A stretch of DNA of 60,042 bases from Nitrososphaerota archaeon. GTDB taxonomy: Archaea > Thermoproteota > Nitrososphaeria > Nitrososphaerales > Nitrosopumilaceae. The translations under genes and the position numbers were made by a program. Positions 8,746-17,192 of this stretch are shown here, piece after piece (position 1 is the stretch's first letter; every line of letters begins with the position of its first letter). The notes beneath the pieces were generated by a model, which was not told the DNA's origin, did no database searches, and saw only the letters and a list, made by a program, of their open reading frames with translations. Location of the stretch: positions 1 to 60,042 of the forward strand of contig JAGWFS010000010.1 in the NCBI GenBank assembly GCA_028867785.1, in the 5' to 3' direction.

Positions 8746-9414
8746 TTGATCAATCTAATTCCGTATATCGTAGGGGCAGGGGTGGTTGGAATACTACACA
8801 TGTCCGCACCAGATCATTGGGCTACACTCTGCCTGCTTGCGAAAAACAAACAATGGGCACCAAAGAAGCTATTTGGAATATCTCTTGTAACTGCCATTGG
8901 TCATGTGGCTTTGTCTATTGTGATGGGCCTTGCGGTGGTAGCGGTTGGATTGGTGGTTTCACACCTAATCTCACATTATCTTGATACCGGGATAGGAATA
9001 ATCATGATTGGGGCAGGATTGTTCTTTGGTCTCAAGCCATTTATCATAAAAACAGGACATCAACGTGAACACGAACAGAAACTTGATCATAGAGATCATG
9101 ATCATGAAAACGAAAAGAAAGGCATTAGCAAAGTTGCGGGAGGTTTGGGCTATTTTGTGGTTCTAGGAGCTGCGCTATCGCCTGATCCTACCATTATACC
9201 GATTTATCTTGCAGCAATACCTGCAGGATTTTATTTTGCAGTGGAATTATCAGCAGTTTTTGCAGCGGCGTCAATCTTGACTCTTTTGTTCTTTGTCCAA
9301 CTTGGAACGGTTGGACTGGCAAAGGTTTTCGAGAGAATCCCTGAAAGGTACACTGATTCATTAGTTGGTTTTGTAATCGCAGCCATAGGAATTTATGTCC
9401 TTGTTACAGGATAG
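8746..9414 (+). CDS. NicO/HupE-like metal transporter (probable Ni/Co)
   Basis: A 222-aa membrane protein with about six hydrophobic segments. Helix 1 carries GILHMSAPDHW, resembling the HxxxxDH motif of NicO/RcnA-type nickel/cobalt transporters. A His/Asp/Glu-rich loop (GHQREHEQKLDHRDHDHENE, about residues 104-123) lies between helices 3 and 4, as in RcnA. It is followed by an RcnR/CsoR-type regulator in the same direction, which supports a metal efflux or uptake role. Direction and metal are inferred. The start is odd: no ATG or GTG exists in frame before the motif. TTG at 8746 is the best candidate, and the upstream sequence is transposase debris, so the original N-terminus may have been altered. 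A UreH/TauE-like protein is an alternative. Confidence 0.7.
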   Translation: MINLIPYIVGAGVVGILHMSAPDHWATLCLLAKNKQWAPKKLFGISLVTAIGHVALSIVMGLAVVAVGLVVSHLISHYLDTGIGIIMIGAGLFFGLKPFIIKTGHQREHEQKLDHRDHDHENEKKGISKVAGGLGYFVVLGAALSPDPTIIPIYLAAIPAGFYFAVELSAVFAAASILTLLFFVQLGTVGLAKVFERIPERYTDSLVGFVIAAIGIYVLVTG

Positions 9415-9415
9415 G

Positions 9416-9432
9416 TTGGATAAACTATCCAA
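9416..9432. promoter_or_regulatory. 17-bp inverted repeat upstream of the RcnR-like gene
   Basis: TTGGATA (9416-9422) and TATCCAA (9426-9432) are exact reverse complements separated by AAC. The repeat begins just after the transporter stop codon and ends 4 nt before the TATA-like element of the regulator gene, so it is placed as an operator for autoregulation. If it controls the transporter as well, that would need a second site upstream of 8746. Confidence 0.6.
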
Positions 9433-9436
9433 TTAG

Positions 9437-9444
9437 ATAAATAT
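9437..9444 (+). promoter_or_regulatory. TATA-like box of the RcnR-like gene
   Basis: ATAAATAT is centred about 26 nt before ATG 9466, giving a leaderless transcript. It lies within a smaller dyad, AGATA-aa-TATCT (9435-9446). Confidence 0.55.
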
Positions 9445-9465
9445 CTCAATTAGGTACAAAATATC

Positions 9466-9723
9466 ATGACTCATCATAAACTTCCCGAAGTAAAGAAAAG
9501 ATTGGCAAGGATAGAAGGCCATGTCAAAGGCATTGGTAAAATGATTGACGAGGGCAAAGGGTATCCTGAGATTGTTCAGCAAATTACTGCCGTCAGAGCT
9601 GCGTTAGACAGTACAATGGAAATAATAATTGAAGATCTTGTGGATCATGTAAATCTGAATACGAATGCTAAAGGTAAGAAGGCAGCCATCGATTTGAAAA
9701 ATACGGTTTCCAAGATTCTATAG
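9466..9723 (+). CDS. RcnR/CsoR (DUF156) family metal-sensing repressor without cysteine
   Basis: An 85-aa all-helical repressor of the CsoR/RcnR/FrmR family. VKKRLARIEGHVKGI and QQITAVRAALDS are the family hallmarks. The conserved Cys at the start of helix 2 (present in CsoR, FrmR and RcnR) is Pro34 here, and the protein has no cysteine at all. Potential ligands are the N-terminal His3-His4, His19 and His61. E. coli RcnR uses the N-terminal amine, His3, Cys35, His60 and His64, so the set here is partial. The gene lies directly after the NicO-like transporter and behind a 17-bp inverted repeat. Likely role: repressor of the transporter and of itself in response to Ni, Co or another ion. It is unlikely to sense Cu(I), which needs the Cys. 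Confidence 0.85.
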   Translation: MTHHKLPEVKKRLARIEGHVKGIGKMIDEGKGYPEIVQQITAVRAALDSTMEIIIEDLVDHVNLNTNAKGKKAAIDLKNTVSKIL

Positions 9724-9813
9724 TTCATGTCCCGAGTCAAAACACGGTAAATTATGTCCCATGATCCTAACAGAATCCTGATTATACCGGTATGTCTTGG
9801 CCACATTTCATTT

Positions 9814-10956
9814 TCATGAGATTATTCTGTTGGATACAAGATATTGAATCAGGTTCAGAAAGGTTGCATCGTCTATCTTTCCCTCAAACCACCAGTTGGC
9901 AGTGTTCTTTATCCAGCCAGGAATCCCCTTTTCGCCAGACACTCCCCCGTCTGTTGCCAGTTGCTGCCCGGTCAGGTTTTGCACAACGTTGTAAAAGTCA
10001 GAATCTGCAGCATGTCCGTTTGCCCAGAGGCCTGCCACCCTTTTTGCCCACAGGGGATTAGAGCTGTACTGAAGTGCCTTGCCGGTCTGGTTGGAATATA
10101 TGTAAAACCAAGCTATTCCCGGCTCTGTTTTATCGATTAGAGTTCCGTTGAGAAATACTATGTTGTTTGAGGAGCCAAACTCGGTATAATCCATGTTCAC
10201 TGCCCTGAGTGTAATCTCTCCTCCATTTCTAAATTGAGGATAGTCACTGACTTTGAGAACCGTGGTATCAAAATAGCCATTTTTGGTCTCATTTGGAAGT
10301 ATGGATTTTGTGATCACCTCTCCCCCCTTTTCTTCCATCAGCTCGGATGCAAACTTTGATTGCAGGGGGTTGATTATTTTGTGATCAGGGTCGGCATATG
10401 AATAGTCTATTTCCTGCCGGGGTGTTTTGTTGCAGATTTCCTGTCTCCAGACGCTAGGTGACTTGATCGCATCAATCATTAGCTGGCCGTGGAGGAATTC
10501 GTGGTACAAGACGACATCGTCTTCTACTTGGTGAACTGCAGGGTCTACGCCGGTTCCGTTCAATAAAATATCAGAATTGAGCCGCAGTTCGTTGTTGCAT
10601 TGTAGCGTGACCTTTCCTGCTTCTGTTGTAACAAGACAGTTCCATGTGTATGTTCCGCCTATGACCTGGTCCTCGTGAACTTTTGTCTCATCAAACCTGG
10701 CCAGCCTGGTAGTGATTACTGCGACCACGAAATTATTCGTGTCATTAGCGTTGCATGGAAAATTTATGACAAGCGGTTTTCCAAATGTCTGTATAACATC
10801 TGTCACGTCTTTTTTGGCAACGTCAACCTGCTCAAATTGACCGAGTAGCTGGCCAAAGAGACCCGCTTCCTGCGTGGTCGGGGGCTCGTAGGTTGCATAT
10901 GCCGAAGCAAAATTTGTAAGAAGCAGGGCAATGATTGCCAGACACAAATTTTTCAA
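9814..10956 (-). CDS. Secreted putative zinc metallopeptidase with Trp-rich C-terminal repeat
   Basis: A 380-aa exported protein. It has a signal peptide (residues 1-21, cleavage near ASAYA). A candidate zincin motif HEFLH at residues 152-156 sits in a hydrophobic-acidic context (VVLYHEFLHGQLMID), which supports but does not prove peptidase activity; the third ligand could not be fixed. The last 36 residues (345-380) contain IPGWIKNTANWW and IDDATF, a Trp-rich repeat shared with the exoprotein at 21405-23123 and, degenerately, with that at 27305-28480. It converges on the RcnR-like gene. A non-enzymatic surface protein remains possible. Confidence 0.6.
   Translation of the reverse strand: MKNLCLAIIALLLTNFASAYATYEPPTTQEAGLFGQLLGQFEQVDVAKKDVTDVIQTFGKPLVINFPCNANDTNNFVVAVITTRLARFDETKVHEDQVIGGTYTWNCLVTTEAGKVTLQCNNELRLNSDILLNGTGVDPAVHQVEDDVVLYHEFLHGQLMIDAIKSPSVWRQEICNKTPRQEIDYSYADPDHKIINPLQSKFASELMEEKGGEVITKSILPNETKNGYFDTTVLKVSDYPQFRNGGEITLRAVNMDYTEFGSSNNIVFLNGTLIDKTEPGIAWFYIYSNQTGKALQYSSNPLWAKRVAGLWANGHAADSDFYNVVQNLTGQQLATDGGVSGEKGIPGWIKNTANWWFEGKIDDATFLNLIQYLVSNRIIS
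9817..9924 (-). repeat. Trp-rich C-terminal module, copy 1
   Basis: This encodes about 36 residues of the pattern IPxWIKNxAxWW-x2-G-x-IDD-x-TF-x4-IQYL-x5-II at the C-terminus of the HEFLH protein. The conserved Trp, IDD and IQYL positions match the two tandem copies at 21408-21671. Confidence 0.7.
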
Positions 10957-10980
10957 GCTAGCAAATTCACTTTTTTACAA

Positions 10981-12147
10981 TCAAGAATTCGGGCTCATCT
11001 GTATCTGGTTCCTGAACTCGTCCCAGGCAGGCTTTGTGTTGTTGTTTGCATCAATCAGGCCGGTACTGCACAGATATGCTGCCGTATTGTTCAAAAGGAT
11101 GCGATTGGCAAACCCTGTCTGTACGTTTGTGTTAAGGCCGTTATAGCACGTGTCAAATGGCCTGTCATACTGCCTGTACCACGTCATAAACTCAAACTGG
11201 GATGCATTTTTCCTGTAAAAGTCAAACACGTCCTTTACAAATTCTGCCTGATTGGCATCTGTCCCGTTGACTTTTTTGTCAGTGGCCCAGCCAATCTCCA
11301 TCAGCCCAATCTTTTTCCCATCTGAAAAGTTCATCATGTCCTGAAGATCTTGTGCTTCCTTGTCCGGACTGCCGGTTTGATAGAATAACAGATCAACAGG
11401 CGAATAGGAATACGCCACGAAATCCCCCTGGTTGAGTTTTTTTACCATGCCGCCATCGTGGTGATTTACCAGGTCGTTTAGCGAGAACCAGTTTCCAAAC
11501 TTGACACCTGGATGCTTTGCCTTGAGCTTGGAATATACGGAATCAAAAAAGTCCACGTATTTTGGAATGTCACCCGGATGGTCTCTAAAGTAGATGTTCA
11601 AATCCCCGCCTATTATTACATAATCAACAATATAGTATCTTGACAATATGGTATCAAGTGCGGTTGCTGTCTCGTTTGCAAGTTTTTCATCAAAGCTTGG
11701 CTGCTGTCCCACCCAGTTTGGAAACGGCCCAAGCTGCTCGTTATTTACTACAGAAAAGTAGAGCGTTACATTGAGGCGCTGCTGCCTGTTTAGCCCCATT
11801 AGTATGTCATAGGTCTGCCAGTTGAATTTTCCTTCCTGTGGTTCTATGATCGGCCACAACATGTAGACATTGCTTCTGCCAATGCCTGTAGATGCAGCCT
11901 GGACGTAAGCACTGTGTATTTGATCAAGCGTCGGCCTTTCAGTCAGCGGCATTATGACCAGGCCAAGTTTTGGATTGGGTGTTACTTGGGGTTGTGACAG
12001 GTTTGATGGTTGTAAAACAAGAAGTAAGACTGCAATTGCAACAGCTGCTGCACCTATGGCAATGCCAATTTTTTTCTTTGATTTGCCACTATTCTTCTCT
12101 TTATTGCCTGGCTCTTTTGGAGCAACATCGGTCCCCTTTTTCTTCAA
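10981..12147 (-). CDS. Membrane-anchored TIM-barrel glycosidase-like exoprotein
   Basis: A 388-aa protein with a Lys-rich cytoplasmic start and a single membrane helix (about residues 27-47), placing the rest outside the cell. The exodomain reads like a (beta/alpha)8 glycoside-hydrolase fold: SNVYMLWPIIEPQEGKFNWQ resembles strand 2 of GH10/GH39/GH53-type enzymes, VTLYFSVVN the next strand, and GLMEIGWATD carries a Glu at the position of a barrel-end catalytic residue. The strand-4 acid/base is not clear (IIGGDLNIYF has Asp-Leu-Asn rather than Asn-Glu). It may therefore bind or process surface glycans, or be inactive. It is 24 nt upstream of the HEFLH protein in the same direction and could be co-transcribed. 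Confidence 0.6.
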   Translation of the reverse strand: MKKKGTDVAPKEPGNKEKNSGKSKKKIGIAIGAAAVAIAVLLLVLQPSNLSQPQVTPNPKLGLVIMPLTERPTLDQIHSAYVQAASTGIGRSNVYMLWPIIEPQEGKFNWQTYDILMGLNRQQRLNVTLYFSVVNNEQLGPFPNWVGQQPSFDEKLANETATALDTILSRYYIVDYVIIGGDLNIYFRDHPGDIPKYVDFFDSVYSKLKAKHPGVKFGNWFSLNDLVNHHDGGMVKKLNQGDFVAYSYSPVDLLFYQTGSPDKEAQDLQDMMNFSDGKKIGLMEIGWATDKKVNGTDANQAEFVKDVFDFYRKNASQFEFMTWYRQYDRPFDTCYNGLNTNVQTGFANRILLNNTAAYLCSTGLIDANNNTKPAWDEFRNQIQMSPNS

Positions 12148-12203
12148 CGCTATTTTTCAGTATTGGATGACTCTAAAAGAGTTTTGATTTGAAAAAGTTT
12201 TGA

Positions 12204-14861
12204 TTATCCAGACGTGCATCCGCTGTATCCGCATTCGATGCAGATGTTGCAGCCTTCTGCAAACACAAGTGTGTTTTTGCACGCGGGGCACAGCCTCTCC
12301 TCGATCTGTTCAGCAGTGAGTTTTGGTTGCGGTTGCGTGACGTCAGATTCCGGGATCTTGATTGCAAGTGCCTTTTCCACCTGGCTTCTCAGGTAAGAGT
12401 TTGTAATGTTCTTTGAGATATAGTCAGTCACGTACACACTTGGAGTGACCTGAAATGTCTTCTGCACGTTGTCGCCTGTCATGTGAAGCACCTGTTCGTG
12501 TCTTGAGCCGTCTCGAAATACAGTGATTCCCTTCAGTCCAAGCTCGTGAGCCAGGAGATATGATGCCTTGACGTCATCTGATGATACGTCGTTTGGCATG
12601 TTGATTGTCTTTGCAATCGCATTTCCAATCCACCTCTGCCACACCCCCTGCGCCATGAGGTGATCAGCCCAGTGAATATCCATGGCAGTGACAAAGATTT
12701 TCTGTATCCACTCTGGAATTTCTTCAATGCCCTTTACCGAGCCATAGTTATTTGCAATTTTCTCCAGTATCTGGTCGTTGTATAGCCCGTGCTCTTTTAG
12801 AACCGACTCGAATATCTTGTTTGTATAGAAGAACCTGCCCACTGTCACCCTCTTCTCAAAGACAAGTGCAAACATTGGTTCCATTCCGTTAGAACAGTCT
12901 GCAATCATTGACAGTGTTCCGGTCGGTGCAACCGTAGTAGTGAGTACGTTTCGGATTCCGTGCTTTTGGATCTTTGCTATCAATGCGTCCCAGTCATATG
13001 TGCGAGTGTTTCTTGGCTTTTCATAGTATCCAGCCACCGGGATTTTTCCTTCCGGATATTCCGTTTTTGAGCACAGAGGGAACGGTCCTCTTGTTTTTGC
13101 AAGCGCAACGCTTTCTTCCATGGAATAGTAGGTCAGCGCTTCGGCCAATTTCTCCTGGAATTCGTACCCCTCTTTGGAATTGTACGGTATGCGTAGCTTG
13201 AACATCAAGTCTGCAACGCCCATCACCCCCAGTCCTATTCTTCTAGAGTCCTTTGATGCCTTGTCTATTTCTGAGATTGGATAGTTGTTTACATCGATTA
13301 TGTTGTCTAGGAATCGGGTTGTTTTTCGAATTGTCTCTTCATATCTTTGCCAGTCAAATTCGTATTGTCCATCCGCCTTTCTCTTAACAAAGTTAGCTAG
13401 ATTGATCGAGCCCAGATTGCATGACTCGTACGGATACAGGCTTTGCTCACCGCAAGGATTTGTTGCACGCAGTGGTGCGCCCCTGGCCTTTGCAAATACG
13501 TTGTACTTGTTTATCATGTCAAAGAAGATCAGTCCAGGTTCCGCACTCTTCCATGCAGAGAGAGCTATCAAGTCAATCAGGTGATGAGCGTTTACCTCAC
13601 GCACAGGAGTCTTGTCAACAGGGCTTCGCAGTGTGTATTTGCCATCTGCTGAATTTACAAGTGCTTCCCAAAAGTCCTCCCAGACTCCCACACTTACGTT
13701 AAAGTTCTCCAGAATGCCCGGCTTTGTCTTTGCAGTGATAAATTTCTCAATGTCTGGGTGCCATGCCTCTATGATTCCCATGTTTGCACCCCTTCGCTTG
13801 CCTCCCTGCTTGACGACTTCTGTGACAGTGTTAATTATGTTCATGAAGGAGACCGGTCCTGATGCAACGCCAGATGTCGATGCAACCATGTCTCCCTCTG
13901 GCCTCAAATCTGAATAGTTGATGCCTACACCGCCGCCTGACTTGAATATCAGGGCGGCATCAGAGGATGATTTCATTATTTTTTCCATGTCGTCTGGCAT
14001 TCCAAGCACAAAGCACGCAGAAAGCTGCCCAAGTCTTGCTCCTGCGTTCATCATTGTGGGCGAGTTTGGCAGGTAGTCCTGGGAGGCCATCATTTCATAG
14101 TATTCGCGGATTCTTTCCCCGTATTGCTCAAATCTGTTAGCGGCAAGCATTGTAAGGAACTCTTTTACGCCAACCTTCATCTGGCCCTTCTTGGCCAGGT
14201 CAATGTAATGCTGTATCAGCGACCTAAAGTGATACTTGTTGAGGTAATACCTGCCTATCTTGAATTTAAAGTCAAAGTCATCAAGCTTGTCCATATAGCG
14301 TTCTGCGTCCTCTGTGTTCTGGGCCTGTGCACGTTCTGCACTGAAGACTAGCGGATCTTTGAGCACGTCTGATATTCCAACCAGCATTGCAACTCTTTCA
14401 AACATCTGGCCTGGACTTTCGTTTATCTGTCCCTTGTTGTTTTTAAGCAGATATCTAGAAGCCAAAACTCTGAGGCAGTTGAGATCAAATTTCTTGGCGA
14501 CAGAGTCCAAGGATTCTGACTCGAGTACCTTCATCTTCTCCTCTCTAAGTCTTCTGCGCTCATGTCTGTACAATATGTATGCCTTGGCAATCTCTCCCTG
14601 TCCTTCGTCGATCAAGGTTGATTCCACCATGTCTTGAATGTCTTCGACGCTTGGCGACTCGGAAGAAGAGTAACCGTGGTTTACAAGTTTTTCAAGAACA
14701 CGGTTTGATAGCTTATCTGCCAGTCCGTGATCCGGTTTGCCGCATGCGATTAATGCTTTATAGATCGCATTTGAAATTTTATCTTTTTGGAACGATGATA
14801 CTCGACCGTCGCGCTTCTTAACATTGATGATCGTGTTCTCTATTTGTGAAAAATCTGTCAT
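12204..14861 (-). CDS. nrdJ: Adenosylcobalamin-dependent (class II) ribonucleotide reductase
   Basis: An 885-aa enzyme that reduces ribonucleotides to deoxyribonucleotides using a 5'-deoxyadenosyl radical from vitamin B12. In order: an ATP-cone for allosteric control (VKKRDGRVSSFQKDKISNAI, residues 13-100); the barrel with PTMMNAGARLGQLSACFVLG (first active-site Cys region) and GGGVGINYSDLRPEGD; the finger loop with NPCGEQSLYPYESCNLGS (radical Cys in the NPCGE context); the late barrel strand with APTGTLS; and a C-terminal Cys-rich end (CPAC, CNIC, CGYSGC) thought to take part in re-reduction or zinc binding. Length fits archaeal NrdJ. A TATA-like TTTATA about 22 nt upstream suggests a leaderless mRNA. 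Its upstream neighbour in the same direction is the NrdD-like regulator. Confidence 0.95.
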   Translation of the reverse strand: MTDFSQIENTIINVKKRDGRVSSFQKDKISNAIYKALIACGKPDHGLADKLSNRVLEKLVNHGYSSSESPSVEDIQDMVESTLIDEGQGEIAKAYILYRHERRRLREEKMKVLESESLDSVAKKFDLNCLRVLASRYLLKNNKGQINESPGQMFERVAMLVGISDVLKDPLVFSAERAQAQNTEDAERYMDKLDDFDFKFKIGRYYLNKYHFRSLIQHYIDLAKKGQMKVGVKEFLTMLAANRFEQYGERIREYYEMMASQDYLPNSPTMMNAGARLGQLSACFVLGMPDDMEKIMKSSSDAALIFKSGGGVGINYSDLRPEGDMVASTSGVASGPVSFMNIINTVTEVVKQGGKRRGANMGIIEAWHPDIEKFITAKTKPGILENFNVSVGVWEDFWEALVNSADGKYTLRSPVDKTPVREVNAHHLIDLIALSAWKSAEPGLIFFDMINKYNVFAKARGAPLRATNPCGEQSLYPYESCNLGSINLANFVKRKADGQYEFDWQRYEETIRKTTRFLDNIIDVNNYPISEIDKASKDSRRIGLGVMGVADLMFKLRIPYNSKEGYEFQEKLAEALTYYSMEESVALAKTRGPFPLCSKTEYPEGKIPVAGYYEKPRNTRTYDWDALIAKIQKHGIRNVLTTTVAPTGTLSMIADCSNGMEPMFALVFEKRVTVGRFFYTNKIFESVLKEHGLYNDQILEKIANNYGSVKGIEEIPEWIQKIFVTAMDIHWADHLMAQGVWQRWIGNAIAKTINMPNDVSSDDVKASYLLAHELGLKGITVFRDGSRHEQVLHMTGDNVQKTFQVTPSVYVTDYISKNITNSYLRSQVEKALAIKIPESDVTQPQPKLTAEQIEERLCPACKNTLVFAEGCNICIECGYSGCTSG

Positions 14862-14866
14862 TTTAC

Positions 14867-14894
14867 ACTCCCCGCATCAGTATAAAATGGGAGT
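14867..14894 (-). promoter_or_regulatory. nrdJ promoter: TATA box between short inverted arms
   Basis: ACTCCC (14867-14872) and GGGAGT (14889-14894) are reverse complements and flank the minus-strand TATA-like box TTTTATA (14881-14887), which lies about 23 nt from the nrdJ ATG. The rest of the 228-nt gap 14862-15089 is AT-rich with no gene. The arms are only 6 bp and could be chance. Confidence 0.35.
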
Positions 14895-15089
14895 TAAATA
14901 AAGTCTGCGGCAAAATTTTTTTTCCCATTACTGAGCTTTGCGTCAATTTTGTTGACACCATTCCAATTTTCATGGTAATAGATCGATTAATGCCAATATA
15001 ATCGTAAAAGAATTTTTTAAAAATTTCTGAGCGGATTTGGAAGGATTTTTGAATTTTTTATCTGTTGATGTTTTACCGTAAAAATGGAC

Positions 15090-17192
15090 TTAGGCAAACA
15101 TGTAAGGTGATTTGCAGACCGGACATTTTTCTGCAGTCTTTTCTTCCTTGAGTCCGCAGTTGCCACATATGGGCACCCTCTTGACTGGCCTAAATGAGCC
15201 TAACAATTCCCCCGCCTTTTCTATTGCCTTCTTGATTCCAGAAGAGTCCATCGTGTCTGGAATCTTGAGCTGTACAAGCAGTCCCCCGTTGAGCATCTTT
15301 GAGAGGTGGTTAGATTCCGCTATTTTCTCGCTCTTATGAGTCATCTCTTCCATCTCCGAGGCGTCAACAATGACTCCCTCCGAGTATGATTCCCCTTCCA
15401 CGTGTGGATGGATTGACATTTTGCCATACTTTTCGCCGTCCAGTGAAGAAAAGCGAGAAGCCGCATCGCTTTCAGTTATGGAAATGGTAACGTTATCACC
15501 CATCTCCTTTCCCTTTTTGGCTGCCACTTCAATAGCAGTAGCCACAACTTTTGCCAGAATTTCCTGTCCAGCCTTGTTATTCTCATAGCCCAGAATACCG
15601 TACACCGCCTCCTTGAGTCCTATCAGGTTAACAACCAGCGTTACTGATCCCTTTTGCATGTACTGCGTGTTGTTTGCAAGAATGGGGTTAAGTCCCCTTC
15701 TAGTGTGATCTGATATCTCCTTCTTTCGTAATGACATTGCTGCAAGAGCTGGCTTCATTAGCAACGCCAGTCTTGCTCTAAAGTAAGTCTCGTCTTTGTT
15801 TGATTCAAATGCAAGTCGCGGCATGTTAATGGACAGGGACTGCAGGTTGATCGATGTAGATGACGAGTTCTTTCCGTCTCCCTTTGAGAGTCCCTTGTTT
15901 GATGCCAGTCCCTTTGAGAACATTACGCGTCCTCCCAACGAAATGGTTTCTGCAAGAATGCCGGAGAAGTCGCTAATCTTTGCTTTTTCATAGTCCACTA
16001 TGATTCCTACGGTAGGCACGGGTGTGGACTTGACATAGTTTTTGTATGCAGCAAGAATAGCTCCAACGATTTTCGGCTCAGTGGCCAGTGGAATTCTAAA
16101 TGATGCAAGTGTTTCGTCCTTTCCATATTTTGATACGGCGGATATTTTGGCAAAGGAATTTGCAAGTTTTTCTTCAATTTCTGAAATATTTTTCGAGTAT
16201 TTTTGTAGCAATACTACAAGGCCGTCCATAATTACCTCCTGAGAAGCTTCTTTGACAAGAAGCGATGCAGCAAGAGAAACGGAGGCAGCTAGCGTATCAA
16301 GAGAGTCGGCTGCAGGAGTTCTTGTCACACCTAGGAACTTGCCTCTGAGGTCAATTCCATCCTCTATGAGTTCCTTGATGTTGACAAATATGGCATCAGG
16401 CAGAAGAGACCACAGGCCTGCGTTTGTAATATGGATATCACCTGAGAGATGCGAGTCAGCAACATCCTTTGGTAGCGTATTCAATACCAGGTATTCTCCA
16501 AAAACTGTCTGTCCTGTCTTAAATAACAGGCCCTCTACGCCATTGTGAATACCGTCCACATTGGTGAGCATTTCATGTATATCGTACGCAGGAAGTCCAA
16601 ATCGTGCCAGTCTGTGCCTGTAATCCTCGTGGCCCTGTTCCAAAAGCACGGAATTGACCATTTCCCGTATTAGTGAAGAGGTAAGGTATGACGTCTGGAA
16701 TTTATATATGCGGTTCTCAACCTCTTCGGTTATCTTTTGTGCAAGCTCAAGAGGCAGGCTGCCTTCTCGAACCAGCGACTGGATTATCTTATGGGAGTTG
16801 AACTCCTCTATGGATTCATGGGATGTGCGTACGTACATCTTGCCGCTTTCAATGATCGAGCGTTCCTCGATCTGCCTGGCAAGACTTAGCACCAGTTTTC
16901 CCAGATTTGTAATAGTGTATCTTCGTTCAGACTTGTTTAAGGCTACAAGAGATTGGCGCAGTAGTTTTCTGAGGTGATAGGCAAATTTTCCGCTTTCTTT
17001 CTTTGACTTGAATCCGGCAAGGGACTTTAGTTCAGAATACGTAAGCGGGCCCTTGGAATTTAAGATTCTTAAAATGTCTATTCTGTTCGGGCTTGCCATT
17101 ACAGAAAAGATCATTCTTACACGTTTTGATGCAGATTGTAAAATGCCCCCGCGTTTTTGATCGCCAAAGTCTTCACTCAGTTCCATAGGCAT
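15090..17192 (-). CDS. HTH / ATP-cone / NrdD-like pseudoenzyme, probable nucleotide-sensing regulator
   Basis: A 700-aa protein of unusual architecture. Residues ~25-100 are an ArsR-like winged helix (MASPNRIDILRILNSKGPLT, then KFAYHLRKLLRQSLV). Residues ~120-205 are an ATP-cone (SHKIIQSLVREG, then RLARFGLPAYDIHEML). Residues ~205-670 resemble the body of anaerobic ribonucleotide reductase NrdD (GDIHITNAG where NrdD has GDIHIHD; NMPRLAFES; GLKEAVYGILG). Residues 676-693 are a zinc ribbon (CGNC, CPVC). These four are the only cysteines, so the catalytic Cys is missing, and the chain ends after the ribbon without the C-terminal glycyl-radical motif. It should not reduce ribonucleotides. It probably binds nucleotides and DNA, perhaps controlling nrdJ just downstream. 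A TATA-like CTTATTTAG about 26 nt upstream of the second Met (17186) supports that start. No activating-enzyme gene (nrdG) is nearby. Confidence 0.8.
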   Translation of the reverse strand: MPMELSEDFGDQKRGGILQSASKRVRMIFSVMASPNRIDILRILNSKGPLTYSELKSLAGFKSKKESGKFAYHLRKLLRQSLVALNKSERRYTITNLGKLVLSLARQIEERSIIESGKMYVRTSHESIEEFNSHKIIQSLVREGSLPLELAQKITEEVENRIYKFQTSYLTSSLIREMVNSVLLEQGHEDYRHRLARFGLPAYDIHEMLTNVDGIHNGVEGLLFKTGQTVFGEYLVLNTLPKDVADSHLSGDIHITNAGLWSLLPDAIFVNIKELIEDGIDLRGKFLGVTRTPAADSLDTLAASVSLAASLLVKEASQEVIMDGLVVLLQKYSKNISEIEEKLANSFAKISAVSKYGKDETLASFRIPLATEPKIVGAILAAYKNYVKSTPVPTVGIIVDYEKAKISDFSGILAETISLGGRVMFSKGLASNKGLSKGDGKNSSSTSINLQSLSINMPRLAFESNKDETYFRARLALLMKPALAAMSLRKKEISDHTRRGLNPILANNTQYMQKGSVTLVVNLIGLKEAVYGILGYENNKAGQEILAKVVATAIEVAAKKGKEMGDNVTISITESDAASRFSSLDGEKYGKMSIHPHVEGESYSEGVIVDASEMEEMTHKSEKIAESNHLSKMLNGGLLVQLKIPDTMDSSGIKKAIEKAGELLGSFRPVKRVPICGNCGLKEEKTAEKCPVCKSPYMFA

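Noticed and set aside
15090-17192. Calling this gene a functional anaerobic ribonucleotide reductase (nrdD)
   Set aside because: All four Cys are in the terminal zinc ribbon and there is no C-terminal glycyl-radical motif, so it cannot be an active NrdD.
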